A stretch of DNA of 52,023 nucleotides, taken from positions 1 to 52,023 of the forward strand of contig JAIXVE010000359.1 of assembly GCA_027483175.1 (NCBI GenBank), written 5' to 3'. The notes under the pieces are model-generated. The model was not told the origin of the DNA. It did not search any database and worked only from the letters and a program-made list of their open reading frames with translations. Source of the DNA: Verrucomicrobiaceae bacterium (GTDB lineage: Bacteria; Verrucomicrobiota; Verrucomicrobiia; Verrucomicrobiales; V1-33). This document shows positions 32,565 to 39,822 of the stretch, piece after piece (positions within the stretch are counted from its first letter, which is position 1; every line of letters begins with the position of its first letter). The translations under genes were made by a program, and so were the position numbers.

Positions 32565-34040
32565 TCAGGCGACCGTGAAGTCCTCAGGTTTGAAGTCGAT
32601 GCGTTTGGCCTGGGAGACGGCGTCATTGATGGCGAGGACGGCGCGGCAGCATTTGTAGGCTTCTTCGACGGGGCAGTTGAGGTCGGTTTGAGGGCCGGCG
32701 GCGCGGACCACGTTGAAGAAGTTTTCGAGGTGGTGCTGGTGCGGTGGTTTCTCGTCGAGTTCCTTCGGGAGGGCTGGGAGTTCGTAGGGGTCTGCGGGGA
32801 TGGAGACGCGGACGTCCTGAACGCCTTCTTTTTCCAGCCACGGGTCCGGGCGGTTCCAGAGTTTGGGGCGTTCCCAGAACTTGTTGTAGACGGTGGCTGG
32901 GGGTTTGCGGAGGAAGCCTTGTTTGGCGAGGGTTTCCCATGCACCGACCTTGTCTTCGGTGGTGTCTTTTTCGCGGTAGACCTGATTGTAGACGGGTTGT
33001 TCCGAGATGACGATGGTGCCTTCGACGCCCATGATCTTCTCGTAGTAATTCTGGGAGCCGTTGGTGGTGAGGACCTGGTAGACGACGCGGACGAGGCCGA
33101 ATTCGGGAGTGTCGTAGTCGTAGATGAGAACGGCGTTATCGAGGTGTTCGTAGCTGAACTTGGTGCCGTCCGGGAGGTCGCGGTTTTTGTAGTAGTCGAG
33201 GCCGCCGGCGGCGGTGAGGGACTTGGGGGTGGTTCCGAGGATCCAGTTGAAGATATCGATCTGGTGGGCACCGAGGTCGGAGATGGGGCCGCCGCCGTAT
33301 TTTTTGAACCAGCGCCAGTTGGCGAATTCGAAGAGATTGGCGTAGCCGGCCTTTTTGAATTTTTCGACTTCGGCGGCGCCGACCTTGGGGAGGAGCGGGT
33401 TTTTGACCGAGCGGTTCCACTGACCGTAGAGGTGGGTGACCTGGCCGAGGAGGCGTTTTTTGCGGAGCAGTTCGTCGCGCATGAAGCGGTAGCGCGGGTT
33501 GCTGCGGCGCTGGTGGCCGATCTGGAGGAGCTTGCCGGTCTGGCGTTGGGCTTTGACCATGTCGGCGGCTGCCTCGATGGAATTGGACATCATTTTCTCG
33601 CAGTAGACGTGTTTGCCTGCTTCGAGGGCCTGACGGGAGTAGGGTGCGTGGAGCCAGTCCGGGGTGGCGATGAGGACGGCGTCGACTTCCTTGACCTTGG
33701 CGAGCATTTCGGACATTTCGGCGAAGTCCTGAGTGCCGACCTTGCCTGCGGGGTCGATGGAGCGTTTGGCGGAGATGCGTTTCTGGTCCCAGAGGTCGCA
33801 GACGGCGGCGAAGCGGATGCCGGGGATGCGGACGGTGGAGGCGGTTAGGGCGGCCATGCCCTGTTGGCCGCAGCCGACGAGGGCGATATTGATGGCGGCG
33901 GAGTCTTCCTTGCCTGCGGCGCGAGCGGCGATGCGGCTGTAGCTGAGGGCGGAAGCGGTGATGGTGGAATTCCGGAGGAACTTGCGGCGTGTGAGGTCGC
34001 TTTGGAGGCGACTGGTCGCTGGCGTGGCGTTGGTGTTCAT
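32565..34040 (-). CDS. Tat-exported Gfo/Idh/MocA family oxidoreductase
   Basis: The 491-residue product has a Tat signal (LTRRKFLRNSTITASALSYS, about residues 16-35), a Rossmann domain (INIALVGCGQQGMAALTAST), the EKP-like motif as CEKMMSNSIE, and a long C-terminal substrate domain. Exported Gfo/Idh/MocA proteins oxidise or transfer hydride on sugars, often with a tightly bound NAD(H); in keto-glycoside pathways a member of this family makes the 3-keto sugar. In the usual motif EKP the proline is replaced by Met here (CEKMM). The ATG at 34038-34040 starts the conserved part (MNTNATPATSRLQ). It sits in an operon with a DoxX-like membrane protein and a discoidin lipoprotein. Confidence 0.9.
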   Translation of the reverse strand: MNTNATPATSRLQSDLTRRKFLRNSTITASALSYSRIAARAAGKEDSAAINIALVGCGQQGMAALTASTVRIPGIRFAAVCDLWDQKRISAKRSIDPAGKVGTQDFAEMSEMLAKVKEVDAVLIATPDWLHAPYSRQALEAGKHVYCEKMMSNSIEAAADMVKAQRQTGKLLQIGHQRRSNPRYRFMRDELLRKKRLLGQVTHLYGQWNRSVKNPLLPKVGAAEVEKFKKAGYANLFEFANWRWFKKYGGGPISDLGAHQIDIFNWILGTTPKSLTAAGGLDYYKNRDLPDGTKFSYEHLDNAVLIYDYDTPEFGLVRVVYQVLTTNGSQNYYEKIMGVEGTIVISEQPVYNQVYREKDTTEDKVGAWETLAKQGFLRKPPATVYNKFWERPKLWNRPDPWLEKEGVQDVRVSIPADPYELPALPKELDEKPPHQHHLENFFNVVRAAGPQTDLNCPVEEAYKCCRAVLAINDAVSQAKRIDFKPEDFTVA

Positions 34041-34125
34041 GGGCACAGGTGCGGGCGCTGGGTGGATTGACGGGTGTGGCAATGACCCGACGCGGCGCGC
34101 GGAGCCGCGGACGGAGAGAATTGGA

Positions 34126-34695
34126 TTAGAAGCGGGTGAGGGCGAAGCGGTTGTACTTCACGAGGGCGAGAGCGATGGCGTAGTACATGGTGTACTGGAC
34201 GAGCATGCTGACGGTTGGGTTGTCCGGGAGAGTCATCTGGCCGAGGGCGAGGGAGAGCCAGATGAAGCCGCCTGCGAAGAGGGCGAGGCGGTTGAGGAAG
34301 CCGATGATGATGCAGAAGCCGACGCCGATCATGGCGTAGGGGAGGCCTTCGGCGAAGAGGAAGAACATCCACGAGAGGGCGTTGGAGCCTTCCTTGGAGA
34401 AGACGGCTGGGTTGTTGAATCCGCCGAATTCGTAGACTGGTTTGGCGACGGACATCCAGCGGCCGGGCTTGGTGACTTCCTTGGTGACTGGGTCTTTTTC
34501 GTCGTGCCAGTAGGCGGTGGAGTAGGTGTAGGGCGGGGCCGGGCTCTTGAATTTTTCAGCGCCTGCGAGGACGAGCATGAGACCGAGGGTGACCCGGATG
34601 AGGAGGTAGGCGAACGCACCGCCGGAGCAGCAGGAGCCGGTGACGGCTGGGGCGGGCGAGGAGGGAGGATTAGCTGGAGAGGAAGGCTGAGCCAT
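34126..34695 (-). CDS. DoxX-like inner-membrane protein
   Basis: The 189-residue product has four predicted membrane helices: AYLLIRVTLGLMLVLAGAEK, ALSWMFFLFAEGLPYAMIG, GFCIIIGFLNRLALFAGGFI and YTMYYAIALALVKYN. The N-terminus is cytosolic or loop-like with a GSCCSGG segment. This is the DoxX/DoxD fold, linked to quinone-dependent redox reactions in some members. It is the first gene of the operon with the Tat-exported oxidoreductase (85 bp gap), so it could link that enzyme to the membrane quinone pool; this link is inferred. Confidence 0.8.
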   Translation of the reverse strand: MAQPSSPANPPSSPAPAVTGSCCSGGAFAYLLIRVTLGLMLVLAGAEKFKSPAPPYTYSTAYWHDEKDPVTKEVTKPGRWMSVAKPVYEFGGFNNPAVFSKEGSNALSWMFFLFAEGLPYAMIGVGFCIIIGFLNRLALFAGGFIWLSLALGQMTLPDNPTVSMLVQYTMYYAIALALVKYNRFALTRF

Positions 34696-34803
34696 GACGG
34701 GCGGGGAAATCGGGTTTGGATGCGGTCAGGGAAAAAGGCAGACGGGCACAGTGGGGACCGTTTTTCAGAATTCCAGAGGAAAGATGAGTGGTTGGGGGGT
34801 GGT

Positions 34804-36048
34804 TCAGCGGCGCTGGAGTCTGAGGAACATGAAGAGGCCGAGGCCGCCGAAAGCGACGTTGGGGAGCCAGACCCAGAGGTAGGGGAGTCTGGCGGCGTTG
34901 TCTTTCCAGAGTTCGCCGAGCATGATGAGGGTGAAGTAGGAGATGCCGACGACGAGACTGAGGACGAAGCCTGAGGAAGTTTCGCGGCGCTGGGCGGTGA
35001 TGCCGAAGGGGATGCCGACGAGGGCGAGGACGAGGCAGGCGAGGGAGAAGCTGAGGCGTTTGTGGAATTCGGTGAGGATTTCCGTGGAGGAAGGGAGGGC
35101 GTGGCCGTTGAAGGAGGCTTCGAGGGCTGGGCGGTTGCGGATGCCGGACCAGAGTTCGGACATTTTGAGGCCGTCGACGCGGATGCGTTCCGAGCGTTCG
35201 AGGAGACGGCTGAGGGGGACGGAGACTGGGGAGCTGCGGGATTCGAATTCGGCGACGTCGGGGACGAGACGGGAGGCTTCTTCGATGCGGGCTTCGCGGG
35301 CTTCGATTTCGGCTGGGGAGAGACGGGCGCGGTCTTCGTCGGTGATGGGGGCTGGCCAGCGGCGGTTGACGACGAAGGCGTCTTCCATGGACATTTCGAG
35401 GGCGCGTTTGGAGCGGAGCCCGCGGTCGTCGATTTCGGCGCGGCGGGCGATGGTGACGCTGCCTGGGCGGGAGCGAGCGATGTCTGCTTTTTCGCCGGCG
35501 AGGGAGAAGAGCTGGACATTTTCGAGGGAGTGGCCGTTGCGTTTCTGGGCGAAGACGAGGTAGCCGGGGATGGCGGTGACGGGGGTATCCGGGGTGAAGA
35601 GACTGGAGGGGTCTTCGAGGGCGGCCTGCTGGGTGAGTTTCCGGCTTTCGGTGTAGGCGTGCGGGGCGACGGTGGTATTGATCCAGAGGCAGAAGGCGGA
35701 GAGGGCGGTGGCGGCGGCGAAGACGGGGAGGCAGATGCGGCGGAGGCTGAGACCGGCCATGCGCATGGAGATGAGTTCGTTGTCAGCGGAGAGACGGCCG
35801 AAGGTGAGGAGGACGGCGGTGAGGACGCCCCATGGGACGGTGTAGCTGAGGGACCAAGGGAAGGCGTAGCCGACGAATTTGAGGACGGCGGAAGGGGTGA
35901 GGACCCCGCTGACGAGGAGGTCGAGGAGTTTCTTGAAGATCTGGCCGAGGACGAGGATGACGCTGAGGACAGCCACGGCGAAGAGGGTGGAGAAGATGAC
36001 CTGGCGGCTGAGATAGCGGTCGAGGATGCGCATGCCTTGGGGGTTCAT
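34804..36048 (-). CDS. LptF/LptG-type lipopolysaccharide export permease
   Basis: The 414-residue product begins MNPQGMRILDRYLSRQVIF and has the YjgP/YjgQ architecture: N-terminal helices (STLFAVAVLSVILVLGQIF, FVGYAFPWSLSYTVPWGVLT), the segment ELISMRMAGLSLRRICLPVF that contacts the ATPase LptB, a periplasmic beta-jellyroll region (about 130-300) and C-terminal helices (FSLACLVLALVGIPFGITAQ, GISYFTLIMLGELW). It works with LptB, LptC and a second permease to extract LPS from the inner membrane. The ATG at 36046-36048 has GGAG 5 bp upstream; the ATG at 36031-36033 is the alternative. It is divergent from the MFS gene (134 bp). Confidence 0.9.
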   Translation of the reverse strand: MNPQGMRILDRYLSRQVIFSTLFAVAVLSVILVLGQIFKKLLDLLVSGVLTPSAVLKFVGYAFPWSLSYTVPWGVLTAVLLTFGRLSADNELISMRMAGLSLRRICLPVFAAATALSAFCLWINTTVAPHAYTESRKLTQQAALEDPSSLFTPDTPVTAIPGYLVFAQKRNGHSLENVQLFSLAGEKADIARSRPGSVTIARRAEIDDRGLRSKRALEMSMEDAFVVNRRWPAPITDEDRARLSPAEIEAREARIEEASRLVPDVAEFESRSSPVSVPLSRLLERSERIRVDGLKMSELWSGIRNRPALEASFNGHALPSSTEILTEFHKRLSFSLACLVLALVGIPFGITAQRRETSSGFVLSLVVGISYFTLIMLGELWKDNAARLPYLWVWLPNVAFGGLGLFMFLRLQRR

Positions 36049-36182
36049 CCGGCTCCGGGGGAGGGTTGTCAAAGCCGAAGCGGGCGGCTGGGGGAGCGGG
36101 TGGGGAGCGGGTGTAAACTCTGGTTGTGCGGCGGTTGTGAGCTTCCATGGTCGGGGGCGCTGAGTTGAGCGCCAGTTTTCCC

Positions 36183-37415
36183 ATGAGTTCCGACCGGTCC
36201 AAACACACTGCGCACCTGCTGATTTTTCTGACGGTCCTGATCGACCTGATCGGGTTTGGCATTCTGATTCCGATTCTGCAGCCGTTTGCGGCGAAGTTCG
36301 GGGCGAGTGACATGCAGGCGATGTGGCTGATGGGGATTTACAGCCTGATGCAGTTTTTCTTTTCGCCGGTGCTGGGGCGGTGGTCTGACCGGATCGGGAG
36401 GCGGCCGGTGATCATTGCGAGTCTGGTGGGGAGTATGCTGGGTTATCTGATCATTGCGCAGGCGGAGAATCCTGTGCTGAGCATGAATGGGAAGCTTAGT
36501 CTGGTGCTGTTGTTTGCGGCGCGGGTGGTGACGGGGATCTGCGGGGCGAGTTTTTCGACGGCGCAGGCGTACCTAGCGGATATCACGGCGCCGGAGAAAC
36601 GGGCTGGGGTGATGGGGATGATCGGGGCGGCGTTCGGGCTGGGGTTTGTGCTGGGGCCGGTGATCGGGGGATTGACGAGTGACACGAGGTTCGGGCCGTC
36701 GCTGCCGTTTTACATTGCTGCGGCGATGAGCCTGCTGAATGCGCTGTTCTGCTGGAAGAGCCTGCCGGAGACCCTGCCGCCTGAGAAGCGCGGGGAGGTT
36801 AGGGCGAAGGTGTCGATTCTGGGGACGATGCGGCGGATGGGGGACACGCATTTTCCGGCGGTGCTGGTGAGTAATTTTCTGGTGATCATGGCGTTTTCGG
36901 TGATGACGGCGACGTTTGTGATCTGGGCAGGGAAGGAACTGCATTACAGCCAGCGGCAGATCGGGCTGCTGTTCGGGTTCATCGGCATCATTGCGATCTT
37001 AATTCAGGGCGGGTTGATCCGGCGGATAGCGAAGAACGGGAACGAGGCGAAGCTGGCGTTAGGGGGTGCGGTGGCGATGGTGGTGAGTCTGGCGCTGCTG
37101 CCGTGGGGTGCGGCGCTGCCGGTGTTGCTAGGGGTGATGGCATTGATGTCGGTGGGGAACAGCCTGACGACGCCGACGCTGAACACATTGGCGTCGCGGT
37201 GCGGGACGGTGCAGACCCAGGGGGAGACGATGGGAGCGATGTCGGGCGCGGGGAGTCTCGGGCGGTTTTTCGGGCCGTTTATCGGCGGGTGGGTGATGGA
37301 GATTGCGCCGGGGCGTTATGAGTGTGCGTTCTGGCTGGCGGCGGTGTTCATGGCGGTGGCGGTGGTGGCGATTCTGAGGATCCGGCCGGTGGTGGCGGGG
37401 GCAGACGGGAAGTGA
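36183..37415 (+). CDS. MFS exporter of the TetA/multidrug (DHA1) type
   Basis: The 410-residue product has about twelve membrane helices. It shows the DHA1 motif A after helix 2 (GRWSDRIGRRPVIIASLVGS) and motif C in helix 5 (GAAFGLGFVLGPVIGGL), both typical of proton-driven exporters such as TetA. The substrate cannot be predicted. The ATG at 36183 (MSSDRSKHTAHLLIFLTVLI) is preferred; the extension to 36147 has no similarity. It stands 31 bp upstream of the K+ channel gene and may share a transcript. Confidence 0.9.
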   Translation: MSSDRSKHTAHLLIFLTVLIDLIGFGILIPILQPFAAKFGASDMQAMWLMGIYSLMQFFFSPVLGRWSDRIGRRPVIIASLVGSMLGYLIIAQAENPVLSMNGKLSLVLLFAARVVTGICGASFSTAQAYLADITAPEKRAGVMGMIGAAFGLGFVLGPVIGGLTSDTRFGPSLPFYIAAAMSLLNALFCWKSLPETLPPEKRGEVRAKVSILGTMRRMGDTHFPAVLVSNFLVIMAFSVMTATFVIWAGKELHYSQRQIGLLFGFIGIIAILIQGGLIRRIAKNGNEAKLALGGAVAMVVSLALLPWGAALPVLLGVMALMSVGNSLTTPTLNTLASRCGTVQTQGETMGAMSGAGSLGRFFGPFIGGWVMEIAPGRYECAFWLAAVFMAVAVVAILRIRPVVAGADGK

Positions 37416-37446
37416 CAAATGCAGCGGGGGGCGGCATGATGCGGGG

Positions 37447-38223
37447 ATGAAATCGGCGACGGAGCGAACTGGTCACGGGAGCGATGCGTTGTCGCCGTGG
37501 GATTTGTTCATGCTGGGGATTTCGGTGCTGGTGCTGGTGTCGCTGGCGTTGGAGATGCTGCTGCCGATGGAGGCGGAGACCTTGCGGCTGCTGAACCGGA
37601 TCGATACGGTGATGTGCGGGTTTTTTCTGGTGGACTTCGGGGTGCGGCTGGTGCGTGCGAAGGACCGGTGGGAGTATATGAAGTGGGGGTGGCTGGATTT
37701 GTTATCGAGCGTGCCGTGGCAGGAAGTGTTTGCGTGGGGGAGACTGTACCGGGTGGTGAGGGTGGTGCGGGCGGTGCGGTCGGTGCGTCACATTGTGCTG
37801 GTGCTGCAGCGGCGGCGTGCGCAGAGCATGTTTCTGGGGGCGTTTCTGGTGGGGTTGGTGCTGATCGAGGTGAGCAGTTTTGCGATCTGGCACTTTGAGA
37901 AGGGAGCGCCGGGGGCGAACATTACGGATCCGCAGCGGGCGTTCTGGTGGGCGCTGGTGACGATTACGACGGTGGGGTATGGGGATGTTTACCCGGTGAC
38001 GTCAGGCGGGCGGGTGGTGGCGGCGTTTCTGATGTTTGGAGGGATCGGGTTGTTTTCGTCGTTTGCGGCGCTGCTGTCGTCGTGGCTGACGAGTCAGGAA
38101 GTGGAGCGCGAGGAGGAGGACCACCTGCGATTGCTGCGAGGGGAGTTGCGGGAGATGCGGGGGGAGATCACTCTGCTGCGCGAGGAACTGCAGCGGGAGC
38201 GCGCAGGGCGGCCGCGGGAATGA
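37447..38223 (+). CDS. Voltage-gated-like potassium channel
   Basis: The 258-residue product has the six-helix plan of Kv-type channels: S1 (LFMLGISVLVLVSLALEML), S2-S3 (VMCGFFLVDFGVRLVRAKDR, WLDLLSSVPW), an Arg-rich S4 (RLYRVVRVVRAVRSVRHIVL), S5, the selectivity filter TITTVGYGDVYP, and S6 (VVAAFLMFGGIGLFSSFAAL). A charged C-terminal coiled coil (EEEDHLRLLRGELREMRGEI) probably supports tetramer formation. The S4 Arg spacing (R about every third residue) suits voltage sensing. Its 3' end overlaps the convergent SDR gene by 56 bp. Confidence 0.92.
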   Translation: MKSATERTGHGSDALSPWDLFMLGISVLVLVSLALEMLLPMEAETLRLLNRIDTVMCGFFLVDFGVRLVRAKDRWEYMKWGWLDLLSSVPWQEVFAWGRLYRVVRVVRAVRSVRHIVLVLQRRRAQSMFLGAFLVGLVLIEVSSFAIWHFEKGAPGANITDPQRAFWWALVTITTVGYGDVYPVTSGGRVVAAFLMFGGIGLFSSFAALLSSWLTSQEVEREEEDHLRLLRGELREMRGEITLLREELQRERAGRPRE

Positions 38224-39151
38224 GGCGTTCGAGGGCTTCGTCGAGGGAAGGCAGGGTGAAGCGGAAGCCAGCGTCGAGGAGACGGCGCGGGATGGCGCGG
38301 CGGCCCTGGAGGAGAGGTTCGGCGTCCATGCCGGCGAGCCATGCGGCGGCTTTGGCGATGGGTGCGGGGGCGCGTGGGCACCATGGGCGGGAGTGGGTGC
38401 GGCGGAGGGCGGCCATGAAGTCGGCGTTGCGGACTGGGTTAGGGGAGGAGGCGACGACGGGGCCGTGGAGGGACGCGTCCTGGAGGGCGAAGAGGACGGC
38501 TTTGACGGCGTCGTCGGCGTGGATCCAGCTGAGCCATTGGTTGCCCGAGCCTGCGGCTCCGCCGAGGCCGGCGCGGATGAGGGGTGCGAGGGCGCGGCAG
38601 ATGCCGCCGCGTTCCGAGAGGATGAAGCCGAAGCGGAGGGCGACGCGGCGGATGTCGGGCATGGGGGAGGTGAAGGTTTCGGATTCCCATGTGCTGCAGA
38701 CGTTGGCGCAGAAGCCGGAGCCTGGGAGGGATTGTTCGGTGCAGTCGGCGTCACCGGTGTTGCCGAACCATGCGACCGAGCTGGCCTGGATCCATGTGAG
38801 CGGGGGAGCGGAGGCGCGGCGGACGGCTTCGGCGAGGGCGCGGACGCAGTTGAGGCGGGACTGGAGGATGGCGGCGCGATTGGATCTGGTGAAGCGGCAC
38901 TGAGTGCTGCGGCCGGCGAGGTTGATGACGGCGGTGGCTCCGTCGAGGGCACCGACCCATGAGTCGAAGGTGAGACCGTCCCAGCGGACGGGTTGGACGC
39001 CGGGGGGGAGTTTCGGGTTGGGCTGGCGGGAGAGGACGGAGACGTCCCAGCCGGCGGCGGAGAGGGCGGGGATGAGGAGACTGCCGAGAAATCCAGTGCC
39101 GCCGGCGATCACGACGCGGGGTCGTGTTTCGGTGAGATGTGCTGTATTCAT
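38168..39151 (-). CDS. TIGR01777-type SDR epimerase (YfcH-like)
   Basis: The 327-residue product has the extended-SDR nucleotide motif VVIAGGTGFLGSLLIPAL at residues 13-30 and family features AVINLAGRSTQCRFTRSNRA, SSVAWFGNTGDADCTE and WLSWIHADDAVKAVLFAL, plus the C-terminal DUF1731-like region (GRRAIPRRLLDAGFRFTLP). The typical catalytic YxxxK is altered to CSTWE (FCANVCSTWESETF), as is normal in this family, whose reaction is unknown. It is 19 bp downstream of the GbsR/MarR regulator gene, probably in one operon. Confidence 0.9.
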   Translation of the reverse strand: MNTAHLTETRPRVVIAGGTGFLGSLLIPALSAAGWDVSVLSRQPNPKLPPGVQPVRWDGLTFDSWVGALDGATAVINLAGRSTQCRFTRSNRAAILQSRLNCVRALAEAVRRASAPPLTWIQASSVAWFGNTGDADCTEQSLPGSGFCANVCSTWESETFTSPMPDIRRVALRFGFILSERGGICRALAPLIRAGLGGAAGSGNQWLSWIHADDAVKAVLFALQDASLHGPVVASSPNPVRNADFMAALRRTHSRPWCPRAPAPIAKAAAWLAGMDAEPLLQGRRAIPRRLLDAGFRFTLPSLDEALERLIPAAALRAPAAVPRAAE

Positions 39152-39170
39152 GGGAAAGGGGATGGGAATG

Positions 39171-39707
39171 TTAGTCGCCGCCGAGGCCGAGGAGGGCGAA
39201 GACCTTGTCGCCGAGTTTCATGGCTTTCTGGAGGCGGGCGGCGGGCATGCGGCTCATTTTGTCGAACCATGAGGCGCTGAGTTCGAAGAAGCCCTTGAGG
39301 TCTTCGAGGCGCTGGCGGGTGTAGGCGTCGGCGGCGTCGTTGGCGTCGGCGTGGGCGATGCAGTCGCGGAGGAGGGAGACGGTGGGGTCGACCTCGCGTT
39401 TTTTGCGTTCGGCGGCGATGACGCGGAACATTTCGAAGACATCCTTGAGGGTTTCGAAGTGGTCGCGGCGGTCGCCGGGGAGGTGGACGACTTTGACGAC
39501 GCCCCAGTTCTGGAGTTCGCGGAGACTGTTGCTGACGTTGGAGCGGGCGACTCCGAGGGCGTCGCAGATGTCTTCGGCGTGGCGTGGGGCTTCGCTGAGA
39601 TAGAGGAAGGCGTGGATTTGGGCCATGGTGCGGTTGATGCCCCAGCGGGCACCCATTTCGCCCCAGTGGAGGATGAACTTCTGGGCGGTGGGCGTGAGTG
39701 AGTTCAT
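39171..39707 (-). CDS. GbsR/MarR-type transcriptional regulator
   Basis: The 178-residue product matches the GbsR family: MNSLTPTAQKFILHWGEMGA, then a winged helix-turn-helix (HAEDICDALGVARSNVSNSL, RELQNWGVVKVVHLPGDRRD). The C-terminal helices form the dimer interface. Relatives repress membrane-stress or osmoprotectant genes. A perfect 20-bp palindrome centred 18 bp upstream of its start codon is a likely binding site, so the protein probably controls its own transcription and that of the SDR gene. The divergent priA gene starts 115 bp away. Confidence 0.88.
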   Translation of the reverse strand: MNSLTPTAQKFILHWGEMGARWGINRTMAQIHAFLYLSEAPRHAEDICDALGVARSNVSNSLRELQNWGVVKVVHLPGDRRDHFETLKDVFEMFRVIAAERKKREVDPTVSLLRDCIAHADANDAADAYTRQRLEDLKGFFELSASWFDKMSRMPAARLQKAMKLGDKVFALLGLGGD

Positions 39708-39714
39708 GGCTGAA

Positions 39715-39734
39715 ATTTCTGTCGCGACAGAAAT
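39715..39734. promoter_or_regulatory. Palindromic operator before the GbsR/MarR gene
   Basis: The halves ATTTCTGTCG and CGACAGAAAT form a perfect 20-bp inverted repeat that ends 7 bp before the regulator start codon. It is the only AT-richer palindrome in this divergent region, and dimeric MarR-type proteins bind sites of this size. Binding is inferred. Confidence 0.75.
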
Positions 39735-39822
39735 AGCAGGCGCATGAGACATTGCAAGGGATAAAGGTGGGGAGGGAAGGCTTGGCTGGACAATGGGGAG
39801 GAGATGGTGTGGTGGTGGTGGG

